Part shown: in pieces, positions 7,901 through 15,413 of the stretch | Layout of the letters: every line of letters begins with the position of its first letter | Numbering within the stretch: position 1 is the stretch's first letter | Source of the DNA: Sergeia podlipaevii | Lineage: Eukaryota > Euglenozoa > Kinetoplastea > Trypanosomatida > Trypanosomatidae | Assembly (NCBI GenBank): GCA_030849805.1 | Contig: JASANZ010001791.1 | Span: 1-15,470 of the forward strand | Direction of reading: 5' to 3' | Length of the DNA: 15,470 nt | Translations under genes and position numbers: made by a program | Notes under the pieces: model-generated | The model's database searches: none | What the model saw: only the letters and a program-made list of their open reading frames with translations | What the model was told of the DNA's origin: nothing

Positions 7901-10163
7901 GTACAGCCTCCTTGCTGCTATCCCCAACAGTGGCGCCAGCGATGGACTTGACCCACGTGTGAGGCTCCACAATAGTGTAGTCAACACGCGTGTAACTACT
8001 ACCGGCACAGATCAACCCTGTATGCACCTGTGTATCGGCAATGACAAGAGGGTCTTGGATCACAAAGACGCCACCGCTCTCCCAGTCAAAAGACGGTGAC
8101 AATGGTTCAACGCTTTTTTCTGCGCACAAACGGACTTTTGCCTTTGTGTTTAAGTCACCCACATCCCTCAGAGGCACAAAGTGCAGCCGCTGCGTCGAGC
8201 TCCCACTTCCCACAGAAAGCAGCGATACCACGTCGAAATAATGAGAGCGATCCTCTGCGTCATTCACAGCAGGAGCTATAACATACTCATGCAGCGCCAC
8301 TGTGCCTGTCATCCCATTAAACATCAAGATTGCACCACTGCCCTTCCATGGCTCACTCACCACTGTCTCCGCCTGACCTGATGGACTAATGCGCACCTCC
8401 TTGCCATCGGCGCCGCAGCGCAGATCGTATTTCGAGCGACCCATCACACGCACATTCCCAGCTCCAATCATGGCATCCTCGACGGAGGAGGTGCGCATGA
8501 GTACACTTGGGTACTGCTGTGAGGAAGCAGAGGGGCTCACAAGACGCAACTCCATGCTACGACGCTCACCACGCGAGTTTTCAACTTCCGCACGCAGCTC
8601 CTCTTTAAAAATGTGAGTGGGCGTTTCGGACCAAAACGGAACGACATCACCGTACTGTGCATTACAGCGGGGCGTTGTCAGCACTCTTCTGTTGTCCCGC
8701 TCCTGCATGGTGGCAATGATAATGTGTCTATAGTCCTGCTGAGTCTTGATCGTGGCGCAAATAGACTTTGCACCATATTGCGGCCGCAAGAAGCTGTCGT
8801 GCATCACCTGCATAGCGCCGTTGTGAAGAAGCACGTAAGAAAGCTGGTTCGTGGACGGCGTGCATGGGCGGCCAACGACTCCGTTGTTCACCACAGTGAG
8901 ATTCATCGTCGCAAAAATAGAGTCTGAAGTGAACGTAGTTGTGTACGGGGCAGCAGTGCCAGGACCTGCGAAGTGAAGAGTGGAAAAAAACGGGGTCGCC
9001 ACACCCTCCACGGTGCTCTCTTCAACAGAGTGCTGCGCTTTGTTAAGTACATCCAGAATGGGCACAATGTGAAGCTTTGCCACATTACGCTCCTCCACCT
9101 CCACCACTGCACGGCCATCCGCATCATCAGTGCTGGTGGTACCTACTGTTGAGCCTAGTAGAGAAAGATCGTATGTGGCCGCCGCCGTGGCACTCGTGAC
9201 AAAGACATTTGCTAGCGAGTCCTCCGCAATACCAAAGGGTAGCGCGAAGCCAACGGCGGGGTGCGGAGTGTCATACGCAGAGGCGGCATTCCAGTTGAAC
9301 TCAACCGGTCGAGTTGCCACACCCACACCGTCAGCGTTGAGTGGAACGAGAGCCGCCACGTAAGACTGCTCCCCGTTGCCTTGTTTCCGGCTTAGACGTA
9401 TCTGCACCATGGGACGCGCAGAAGTAGATTCCTCGGGCACGAACGCCAAGTTTTGATACATCTGCAGTGCGCTAACTACGTCTTGGTGAGTGGGGACGCA
9501 AATAAGATTTGCCGTGTACGCTGAGATGTTCACGTACTCTACATTGCGAAAGTCCTGTGCAAGCTGTGCAATGACCGTAGCAAGGTCTGGGACTGAGACT
9601 GGCGCTGCAGTCGTTGTCGATGTCGTGGTGCTAGTGGTAGTACTAGTCGTTGTACTAGTTGTTGTACTAGTTGTCGTACTAGTCGTCGTAGTCGTATTCA
9701 CTGGCTCTCTTGTAGTTGTGTTGGTTGGCGTTGGGGCCTCTGAGGAGTCTTCCATGTCACGGCACACAAACAGCGTTGAAGACAAATTGCTGTAGGGTAA
9801 GTATCCCCAAGACCCATCTGTATTCACAGTCAAAAAACCAACAGCGTCTCTTGGAATGACAAGCGCCGCAGGTCGCCACGGAAGCGGCGCACCGTTATCC
9901 ATATCAAAAACATCGCCATACATTACATTCGCTGCAAGACCTGCACTGGGAATACCTTCAGATATAAGAAATGACGCCACCACTCCGTTCTGTAGGGCAG
10001 AAGTGACACACACAGTGCGCCTCTTGGTGGGGTCTTCGCCAAAGCACCCACCACGAACGGCGAACAGTTTCGCCTGGACTGCTGGCGGGGCTGATATCAG
10101 CAACGATAGCAACAGTACCATCCATAAACACACCTTTGGGGCTGCCATCACGAGTGGTAGCAT
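4983..10163 (-). CDS. Large type I membrane glycoprotein, function unknown
   Basis: I do not recognise the family of this 1726-residue protein. An N-terminal signal peptide (hydrophobic about residues 11-24, likely cut after VQA at 31) leads into a small Cys-bearing region. A Thr/Ser stalk follows (about 144-185, with TTTS repeated from 162). An ectodomain then runs to about 1580, with Cys-centred units ending in strands such as YRLCA (841), YAVCQ (1093), LQVCY (1256) and WRMCA (1386), plus recurring GVY(V/I)R at 1282 and 1553. One transmembrane helix spans about 1587-1608. The cytoplasmic tail of about 118 residues has a PPPPIP stretch and an acidic end (YDDD, DGDDD). Several N-glycosylation sequons lie outside (126, 148, 156, 212, 421, 1177, 1558). 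The layout suggests a surface or flagellar-pocket receptor, adhesin or structural protein; this is inference. The ATG at 10163 is the first after the predicted acceptor, and M7 is an alternative. The frame is intact, and the stop is TAA. Confidence 0.9.
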   Translation of the reverse strand: MLPLVMAAPKVCLWMVLLLSLLISAPPAVQAKLFAVRGGCFGEDPTKRRTVCVTSALQNGVVASFLISEGIPSAGLAANVMYGDVFDMDNGAPLPWRPAALVIPRDAVGFLTVNTDGSWGYLPYSNLSSTLFVCRDMEDSSEAPTPTNTTTREPVNTTTTTSTTTSTTTSTTTSTTTSTTTSTTTAAPVSVPDLATVIAQLAQDFRNVEYVNISAYTANLICVPTHQDVVSALQMYQNLAFVPEESTSARPMVQIRLSRKQGNGEQSYVAALVPLNADGVGVATRPVEFNWNAASAYDTPHPAVGFALPFGIAEDSLANVFVTSATAAATYDLSLLGSTVGTTSTDDADGRAVVEVEERNVAKLHIVPILDVLNKAQHSVEESTVEGVATPFFSTLHFAGPGTAAPYTTTFTSDSIFATMNLTVVNNGVVGRPCTPSTNQLSYVLLHNGAMQVMHDSFLRPQYGAKSICATIKTQQDYRHIIIATMQERDNRRVLTTPRCNAQYGDVVPFWSETPTHIFKEELRAEVENSRGERRSMELRLVSPSASSQQYPSVLMRTSSVEDAMIGAGNVRVMGRSKYDLRCGADGKEVRISPSGQAETVVSEPWKGSGAILMFNGMTGTVALHEYVIAPAVNDAEDRSHYFDVVSLLSVGSGSSTQRLHFVPLRDVGDLNTKAKVRLCAEKSVEPLSPSFDWESGGVFVIQDPLVIADTQVHTGLICAGSSYTRVDYTIVEPHTWVKSIAGATVGDSSKEAVRSIVTFSHLNIGTSVYVRVSDSGAATGATAFMAMRFVPELPGRSGNDDAYSICTTGHVSYFEARLPTEEAAVTLPTPSLASDGPSLYRLCAGIHSTATPTSSSGVKWPHTSAFVSSGLRIRLIALPTAIAEWRRALESAHGPQDDVRVKWELTEEDVSAWRYRPFAKLQATSSFLAAPTWAAALPAHLANEAGYVGAVTVRIGGDWIGGGELVRATVIDGNIYANAWDFESAPIAGRTTTARASTNAGRTFSYLPSVATPLRPVVLFAPNAGLSGATLGLVPLGHPCHTANIVFQAVAASVKASDGAYAAHFDTTSFLASLQHGRDSDNADAGIHNHYYAVCQLVSYIASKTLSSNSISSSSSLTKRWVSVAQTCVRLDPFQTSTSTLSLQPRVDAVVPVDAPVAMEEDGGFHNLYLWETQKNVTWQLVGAFDLSDDPEKSITLALMERGTAADDALCSVARPPLYASLAAPITPTEAVVTIDTTYFTTTSSDPSDTHSRQLQVCYRVGRTGPYQHLVVSTAGAGADGVYVRPLQLRTLSNLPVLPIRSSASSVAVMLTDPLGAPISRLALYRGDATDCGDASVHKTTLDVTIDAAGRRWLSVDVDHLRAATAFKVGAANGGEQEAEEETHWRMCATTTTFAMEESQAAGEAARYVPVAASLVVNKWGLDVETNPVQLVLTFKPVEMHESDAHYEDYFALLSSQLLAKASDGNSRNPCFDSSAVALVSAKSRRGTFGVYYQTQNGRTAKESAKLTYAHYSKLAKGYACRVGVPSPYSSSSSSGGGGKQEVKFVLTAVEGVYIRNLTSHREFPLQQNLETLKYEEDTRSTGEKVIVVVALACALVVPTAIGVVAFSILQRIPSLPRLGSEGKAESVRETFGETGDSPLPRDPYRVGGPLAGGSDGTPPPPIPRWLPNDDVNDAVKARKSNNSSNSSSVKESCSAPAVRETTRSGDGHPLYDDDAKDGDDDNLK
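5340..5405 (-). other. Transmembrane helix of the large membrane protein
   Basis: This segment encodes residues 1587-1608, an uninterrupted stretch of Val, Ala, Leu and Ile with one Cys and one Pro. It is preceded by a charged linker and followed by basic residues (LQRIPSLPRLG), giving an outside-to-inside type I orientation. Confidence 0.85.
9611..9698 (-). repeat. 12-bp coding minisatellite (TTTS stalk)
   Basis: A tandem array of about six 12-bp units, several sharing ACTAGT, encodes Thr-Thr-Thr-Ser repeats. The units differ mostly at third positions, so the array is not freshly expanded. The encoded segment resembles the mucin-like, O-glycosylated stalks of trypanosomatid surface proteins and is likely to vary in copy number between strains. 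Confidence 0.85.
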
Positions 10164-11699
10164 CGTGCGCCTAATATGTGTTCTCTATCTATAGATGTAT
10201 ATCAATGGACGGCGAATACAGTACTTGTTCGAAATGAACCTTTATTCTCCTTTCTCTTGAGCTCCACTCAAAACAAAATGTGGTGCTGTATATGTAAATG
10301 TGCAATTCAGCTATATATTATATTTACTCGTGTTTCTGTGACTGGTTATATGGAAGTTCTTGCAAGAGAGCTCCGCAAGTACAACTGAGTGGAGACAGTG
10401 TGCGAGATGAATGCAGAAAAACAAGATTCAACTATGTGTGCCAACGGAAAAAAAAAAAAATTCGTCAGTGGAGAATAAAAAAAAGAGGCAAAAAGAGAAG
10501 AGAAATGAGAAATTTATAACTATCACTTTGCAAGATAAATACTTTCAGCGGAGGTATCGTATGAAAGAAGAAGTAATTTTAAAAAGCGCGTATGAAAGGA
10601 ACAAACAATTGACGATTTGAAGTCCACTGACAGTATTATCTCCCCTTTCATTCTTTTATTTTCTTTGTATGGTTACGGATTCGGAAAAGCGAAACAAAAC
10701 GCAGTAGCAAAAAAAAAAAAAGAGATAATGAAAAATAACAAATAATGAAAGACGTGGGAAAAGGAAAAAGAAAAAACCCTCTCTTGCACCACGACGCACA
10801 ACAACCACTCAACTGCATGTGCTTCCTTCCCTTCCTTCCACCAAGTTCCTCTACAAGCGATGCGCGAATATGTCTGCCCCCAACGAACTGCACGTTCGCT
10901 AGTGCTGAATCCTTTTCGTGTGGTCTTGCCACATCCAAACAATAATAACGAACATCAAAAAAAAAAAAAAATGACAATACATAAAACGTCATCTTTCGAG
11001 ATACGCATATACTGCGACCTTCACCCTTCTTATCATGCTCTATACCTGCTCTCAGTCTCTAGCATTATATATATATAGTGATTTCCTTATCGTGTCAAAC
11101 GTGTTAAATTCACATCAAATGCTGTATGCATGCATTATGTATAGACATTTGACAACAATTAAAAATTCAAGTGCAAAAGGTGAGAAAGCAAAAGCATAAA
11201 AAATGTATAAAAGCAGAGCGCGCGCACTTAAAAAAACGCAACTGCGAAAGGAAAAAAGAAAAGAAAAACAGCGAACTAATTATGATGATAATAGTAATAA
11301 TGCAATAGTTTCGACAAAAAAAAAACATTGCATATCAGCTGCGTGATTGCTTTTCCGCAATATATGCACACACTAGATGCTCTCAAGAGCACAGCAAGGT
11401 ACATACAAACAAGCGCTCATCAACCTTTTAATCTTCTTCCTTCCCATTCTGCAATAAGAAAAAAAAAAGTGACAACTCATTCATTCTGTCTATTCATTCA
11501 TCGTCCATATATCACTACTAAAGAAAGCTTCGCCTTCTTCGTTCCTACTCTCCTTTTCTCTCTTGTGTGCTGCTGTTGTTGCTATTGATTTTTTTTCCTT
11601 CTGGCCTCCGTCCAGATTTAATCAAAAGAAAAAAGATGTGAAAAGCGAGCAACAACTTAATAGAAGAAGAGGAAAGAATGCATTCTCTCGGCTCAATCA
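10164..11699. other. Spacer between the RCK kinase and the membrane protein
   Basis: This 1.5 kb stretch contains no gene I can support. It holds the kinase 3' UTR and the membrane protein 5' UTR. A-runs lie at about 10448-10461, 10709-10720, 10957-10970, 11317-11325 and 11460-11468. A segment at about 10780-10940 is less AT-rich than its flanks and lies between two A-runs; its frames look non-coding. ATGCATGCATT occurs at 11126-11136. Confidence 0.7.
10432..10517 (-). promoter_or_regulatory. Predicted trans-splice acceptor for the membrane protein
   Basis: A minus-strand T/C-rich tract (about 10517-10448) is followed by the first AG at 10433-10432. The implied 5' UTR is about 268 bases, and I find no ATG within it before the start at 10163, which supports both the acceptor and the start. 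A closer AG at 10172-10171 lacks a good pyrimidine tract. Confidence 0.5.
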
Positions 11700-13016
11700 T
11701 TAAAAGTTAAACTCATCATCACTCTCCTGTGCCCCAGACTGACACCGCGGTGACGACTGCTGCTGCTGCTGCTGTTGTGACTGTTGTGCCGGCTGAGTCT
11801 GGGCAACAGGACGTGTTAAGATACTAGAGCTCATATTTATACTGTTGCTCGTGCCAAATGGCTGCGGACCGTGTGAGCTAGAAATCTGTGAAATCGGGCT
11901 CCGATTGCTAGGATTGAAGAGGTTGGCATACTTAAGCAAGGATACAGACGAGGAAGGCGGGGGGCTGCAGTTTGGATTCCCGGTCAGCCCTACAGTACTA
12001 TTAATGTTTGCCATGTTGCTATTGGATCCCGTTGGACTAGAACTCGCCGATGCGCTATAGCTGGCAGCGATTTGAAACGGATTGTGTGGCTGGCCAGTGG
12101 ACACGCCCGCATAGAGTGCTGACGAGCCAGACGATGTGTCAGTGAAAAATGGATGCTGCAGACACTGCGACGCGGTTGGGCGTTCGCTAGGGTTAAACCG
12201 AAGCATCTGCTCAATAAGATCAATGGCAGCGGGTTGAACGTTGCTGTTGGCTAGGAGCTGCCGCAGTGGGGTAGGAACGACCGTAGGAAAGCGGAGATTC
12301 AGTCGACGTGCGAGCTGGTAGCCCTCGTCCCATTCAGCCGGCGACGGTGCGCCGAGGATGGAACATATCTTAAACAACTGATCGCTCTCACTAGTGCCAG
12401 GGAACAAAGGGCGACAGAGAATGAGTTCGGCAAAGATGACACCGCAAGCCCAAATATCGATCGGGGAGTTATAGTGGGTTGAGTGAAGTACCAACTCTGG
12501 AGCGCGATACCAGCGAGTAGAAACGTACTCTGTAAATGGTGGCCTTGAACGAATCTCCTTTGCAAGACCGAAATCGGCTACCTTCACTGTGTCACCTCTA
12601 ATTAGCAGATTCTCCGGCTTCAGATCACGGTGAATGAAGCCGCCCTTGTGAATTGCCTGCACGCCTAGAAGTGTCTGGCACATGATACTACGAATTTCCT
12701 TCTCATTAAATGACTGTGTCCCACTCATTTCCTCTGCGCGCTGGCGCTGAATCTGAAAGATGTTCTTCTCACAATACTCGAAAATTAAAAACAACTCCGT
12801 GTTCTCGCGTACCACTTCCTTCAGCTTTATAAGGTTATAGTGATTGAGCTTCCGGAGAGACTGGATCTCTCGAAGTTGCAGGCACTCCTCCCAGCTGTGA
12901 AATCGCTGCTTCATCTTCTTGATGGCAACGATTTCCTGCGTTTGCGTGTGCTGCGCCTTGCTAACAGTGCCGAAAGAGCCATCGCCGAGTTGACCCAAAA
13001 TGGTGTACCTATTCAT
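11700..13016 (-). CDS. RCK-family (MOK/MAK/ICK-like) protein kinase
   Basis: A 438-residue protein with a CMGC kinase domain at about residues 4-291 and a long Ser/Gln/Pro-rich tail. Visible elements are the glycine loop (GQLGDGSFGTV, 8-18), the beta-3 lysine in AIKK (33), the alpha-C Glu (E50), HRDLKPEN (129-136), DFG (148-150), a T-E-Y activation motif (162-164) and STRWYRAPE. The string PPFTEYVSTRWYRAPEL is typical of RCK kinases (MAK, ICK, MOK, LF4), which in other organisms control cilium or flagellum length. That role here is inference from the family. The tail has a Gln run (about 414-420) and an acidic end (ESDDEFNF). The longest frame opens with GTG at 13055; I start at the ATG at 13016, which directly precedes the kinase domain. 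All catalytic residues are present. The stop is TAA. Confidence 0.88.
   Translation of the reverse strand: MNRYTILGQLGDGSFGTVSKAQHTQTQEIVAIKKMKQRFHSWEECLQLREIQSLRKLNHYNLIKLKEVVRENTELFLIFEYCEKNIFQIQRQRAEEMSGTQSFNEKEIRSIMCQTLLGVQAIHKGGFIHRDLKPENLLIRGDTVKVADFGLAKEIRSRPPFTEYVSTRWYRAPELVLHSTHYNSPIDIWACGVIFAELILCRPLFPGTSESDQLFKICSILGAPSPAEWDEGYQLARRLNLRFPTVVPTPLRQLLANSNVQPAAIDLIEQMLRFNPSERPTASQCLQHPFFTDTSSGSSALYAGVSTGQPHNPFQIAASYSASASSSPTGSNSNMANINSTVGLTGNPNCSPPPSSSVSLLKYANLFNPSNRSPISQISSSHGPQPFGTSNSINMSSSILTRPVAQTQPAQQSQQQQQQQSSPRCQSGAQESDDEFNF
11757..11800 (-). repeat. Poly-Gln coding tract
   Basis: CAG/CAA-rich codons encode a run of seven Gln followed by SSPRC in the kinase tail, with further Gln residues before it. 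It is a likely site of length variation. Confidence 0.8.
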
Positions 13017-13130
13017 TCTTCTTTCTTTTCGACTGACGTCGTTTTGCTTCTTCACTTCTTTTCAAGTCTGTAGGATACTTTTTTTTAATAAGGGAGCACA
13101 AAAGCTGCTAGTAGCAAATATAAATATGAT

Positions 13131-13165
13131 CTAATGTGGGAGAAAAAACTAGAAAAACGAAGGAC
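13131..13165 (-). promoter_or_regulatory. Predicted trans-splice acceptor for the RCK kinase
   Basis: The minus strand shows a T/C-rich tract (about 13165-13135) ending in CCCACATTAG, with AG at 13132-13131. The implied 5' UTR is about 115 bases and contains no ATG before 13016. An alternative AG in CTACAG at 13069-13068 would shorten it to about 50 bases. Either choice is compatible with the same start. Confidence 0.45.
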
Positions 13166-13251
13166 TCCGGATCAAGGCAGTAGCGCAATATATAGGAAAG
13201 AAGCAAAGTAGAGTGAATGCCAAACAACAACAAAACGTTTATGTCCGTGTA

Positions 13252-13275
13252 TGTGTGTGTGTGTGTGTGTGTGTG
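13252..13275. repeat. (GT)n microsatellite
   Basis: A pure GT repeat of about 12 units on the plus strand (CA in the transcribed sense), upstream of the RCK kinase. Confidence 0.85.
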
Positions 13276-13761
13276 CCGAGCGCTAAGCTGCACAACTTGG
13301 ACCAGTAGAGTGCTGGATCTTGGCGGACAAATCGAAAAAAAAAGAAAAGAAAAAAAGGATCAACAGTTCCACAAAGAAAAGACTCAGTATAAAGATAATA
13401 AACAAAATGATAAAAATATATTTTGGATTGTACACCTACGACGCTTTGTTTACGCGGTAGGTTCGAAAGCTCCCACATAGCCATCGCCATTAAAGGTTAT
13501 TTGTTGTTGTGGTGGTTGTTGGTTCGTTCCATTTCATTGACAAATAAGAAAGCTAGTGCGCATTCGTGTCCTCTTAACACATAGCGTATCTCTCCCTCTC
13601 CCTCAGAGCCGTTTGAATATAGCAAAATGAATACACTATTTTTTTTATTTTTTNAGAAATAGTCAATAAGAGACAGTTGGAATACCAACAACAAACTTTT
13701 TTTAAAAGAAAAAATAAATGAACGGATAGAACGTTAGCATATGACAACGAGTCATCACACT

Positions 13762-14253
13762 CTACTCCTTAGGCTTAGGAGTGGGACGGACCTTACCCAT
13801 GGGCTCGCCAGCCTTCGCTCCACGGAGGTGCACGCCAAACGCCTTCTCCATCTTCACAATAACACGCTCCTCAGGAATAGCCTTGCCATTCTCATACTCG
13901 GTGACGACAGTGACACGCTCAGAGATGCGCTGAGCAAGATCCTGCTGAGACCAGTTGAGCTCCTGGCGAGCCTTCATGATGCGGACGCGCATCTGAGGAT
14001 CCACCTTTTTGACCTTGAGGGTGTCGTGATCCTCATCAAGCTTCTTCGCATTTGCCCCAGGGCCAGCGGCCTGTTGATTCAAACGCAGGTGCTCTTTGCG
14101 ATCCACTTGCACCTGCTTGCCGCTCTGTGCTGCGCGATTCGCTTCACGCTCGTTCACCTTCCGGGGCTGGCTATTGGCAGCAGTGGTCTTCTTCTGAAGG
14201 TTGAACACCTGAGGTTCCCAGTCCTGACCAGAAGCAATGTTTCCCTTGCGCAT
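13762..14253 (-). CDS. MBF1: Multiprotein-bridging factor 1
   Basis: A 163-residue protein with the MBF1 layout. The short N-terminal part includes GQDWEPQVFNLQKK (9-22), followed by a basic, Gln/Ala-rich linker. The C-terminal Cro/C1-type helix-turn-helix domain (about 90-145) contains IMKARQELNWSQQDLAQRISERVTVVTEYENGKAIP, which I recognise in parts as the MBF1 signature. MBF1 is a coactivator that bridges TBP and gene-specific factors in other eukaryotes, and it also acts in ribosome quality control by limiting frameshifting on stalled ribosomes. In trypanosomatids, which have little promoter control, the ribosomal role may matter more; this is inference. The open frame extends to a GTG at 14271, but the ATG at 14253 begins the conserved MRKG region. 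The stop is TAG. Codon choice favours G/C endings, as in highly expressed genes. Confidence 0.93.
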   Translation of the reverse strand: MRKGNIASGQDWEPQVFNLQKKTTAANSQPRKVNEREANRAAQSGKQVQVDRKEHLRLNQQAAGPGANAKKLDEDHDTLKVKKVDPQMRVRIMKARQELNWSQQDLAQRISERVTVVTEYENGKAIPEERVIVKMEKAFGVHLRGAKAGEPMGKVRPTPKPKE

Positions 14254-14384
14254 TAGGTGGGCCAACAACACGAGATAAAAATATAGATAATGTAAATATA
14301 ACGAAAAAGAAAGCTATTCCTGCGTTTTCTTATTCCCTTTCACTTGACCCTTTTCAAATGAAAAGAGACGGTATCTTGAGCAAT

Positions 14385-14420
14385 CTTCAAGAATATGTAA
14401 GCAAAGAAAAAAAAAGCATG
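14385..14420 (-). promoter_or_regulatory. Predicted trans-splice acceptor for MBF1
   Basis: A minus-strand T-rich tract (about 14420-14395) is followed by AG at 14386-14385. The resulting 5' UTR of about 131 bases has no ATG before 14253. AG sites at 14321-14320 and 14315-14314 are closer alternatives. Confidence 0.4.
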
Positions 14421-14654
14421 AATAAATGTAAACATCATTTTAGAGTAGTATAGGAAAAGGGTACACGATGATTACGCGGATGAAAAACGCGTCACATCCA
14501 ACAAAGCAATGCTGTGACATAAGAAATGCCCGAGCACTGCTATGCTTCCTTTCCTCCAAGTGCTTTGCCGCACTCCAGAGAGCACAAAAAAAAAAAAACG
14601 CGCCTTTCGTGTGTTTGATACGCTCACCTTACTCTTGTTTTCCCAGTGCTTCCC

Positions 14655-14668
14655 ATATATATATATAT
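14655..14668. repeat. (AT)n microsatellite
   Basis: A short alternating AT tract in the spacer upstream of MBF1. Confidence 0.75.
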
Positions 14669-15413
14669 GCGCATTCCAAAGTAGTTAAACATTCAACCCC
14701 TTACAGCAAGGCGGATACAGCCCTGCAAAATGGTGAAGATTGTATAAAAAACAAACGAAGCGTCTCACGGATACAAGCAATCGCGCGTTCATCTCTCTGC
14801 GGTCCGATTATAAGTACAAATATATATATATTCCTTTCTCTTATGGTTTCCAAACCTTGTTCTACCCACGAGCATAGACAAACACTATATAAAAAGATAT
14901 GAGAGTTGAAGCCGGCACGCACTGCCCTACATACAATCACATCCCAATGCTCGCAATATATATAAAGAGATAATAGAATCAAAGTGTTCAACGTACTTCT
15001 TTCAGATACTATATACTTTGGAGTAATATACCTTATAAGAAAACAAAATGTAAGCACGAGATACATGTTACTTCAGAGAGAAAGTGAACTTTATATCACT
15101 TTTTTTTTTTTAGAATACCAACTCCCCTGTTAAAATCATATATATTTGCACGTTCAGTCACACGAAGGGAAACAGAAATTGAAAAGAAAACAATTTGCAT
15201 CATCCATTTCCTTTCCACCAGCACATTCCGAACATACAAACAAGGCAAAAAAAAAAAAGGCGTACACACAACAACATATATGCGTATGTACCCTCCTTAT
15301 CTATATTGCCAAGTCTCCCCATATGTATGTGAGAGAGCTGCCTGCAGTGTCCCCGCCATGCTTCCCCCCGCGGGCACACGTTCAAAAAAAAAAAAACTCA
15401 ACATACAGCACAT

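Larger units (their letters stand above)
13017..13761. other. Spacer between MBF1 and the RCK kinase
   Basis: I see no gene. The spacer contains a (GT)n repeat, A/T homopolymers and the only ambiguous base of the window, at 13654. It supplies the kinase 5' UTR and the MBF1 3' UTR. Confidence 0.7.
14254..15413. other. Spacer upstream of MBF1
   Basis: In this 1.16 kb I find no gene. It comprises the 3' UTR of the partial gene at the window end and the MBF1 5' region. Features are an (AT)n tract at 14655-14668 and A-runs at about 14586-14597, 15247-15258 and 15384-15396. A 121-codon minus-strand frame (15066-14701) overlaps a 144-codon plus-strand frame. Both have erratic composition and neither resembles a known protein. 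Confidence 0.7.

Noticed and set aside
11281..11345. C-box-like ATGATGA, possible C/D snoRNA
   Set aside because: There is no matching D-box (CTGA) at a suitable distance and no terminal stem. It is in AT-rich spacer where such strings arise by chance.
13017..13055. N-terminal extension of the RCK kinase
   Set aside because: It begins with GTG rather than ATG. The kinase domain starts right after the ATG at 13016.
13455..13475. tRNA-like B-box (GGTTCGAAAGC)
   Set aside because: The would-be T stem has mismatches, and I find no A-box or acceptor stem around it.
13741..14256. 171-codon plus-strand open frame opposite MBF1
   Set aside because: The same codon-bias effect on the antisense strand. 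The minus-strand frame is clearly MBF1.
14701..15066. 121-codon minus-strand frame with an ATG start
   Set aside because: It lies in AT-rich spacer, has erratic Cys/Ile-rich content, overlaps a longer opposite frame and resembles nothing known.
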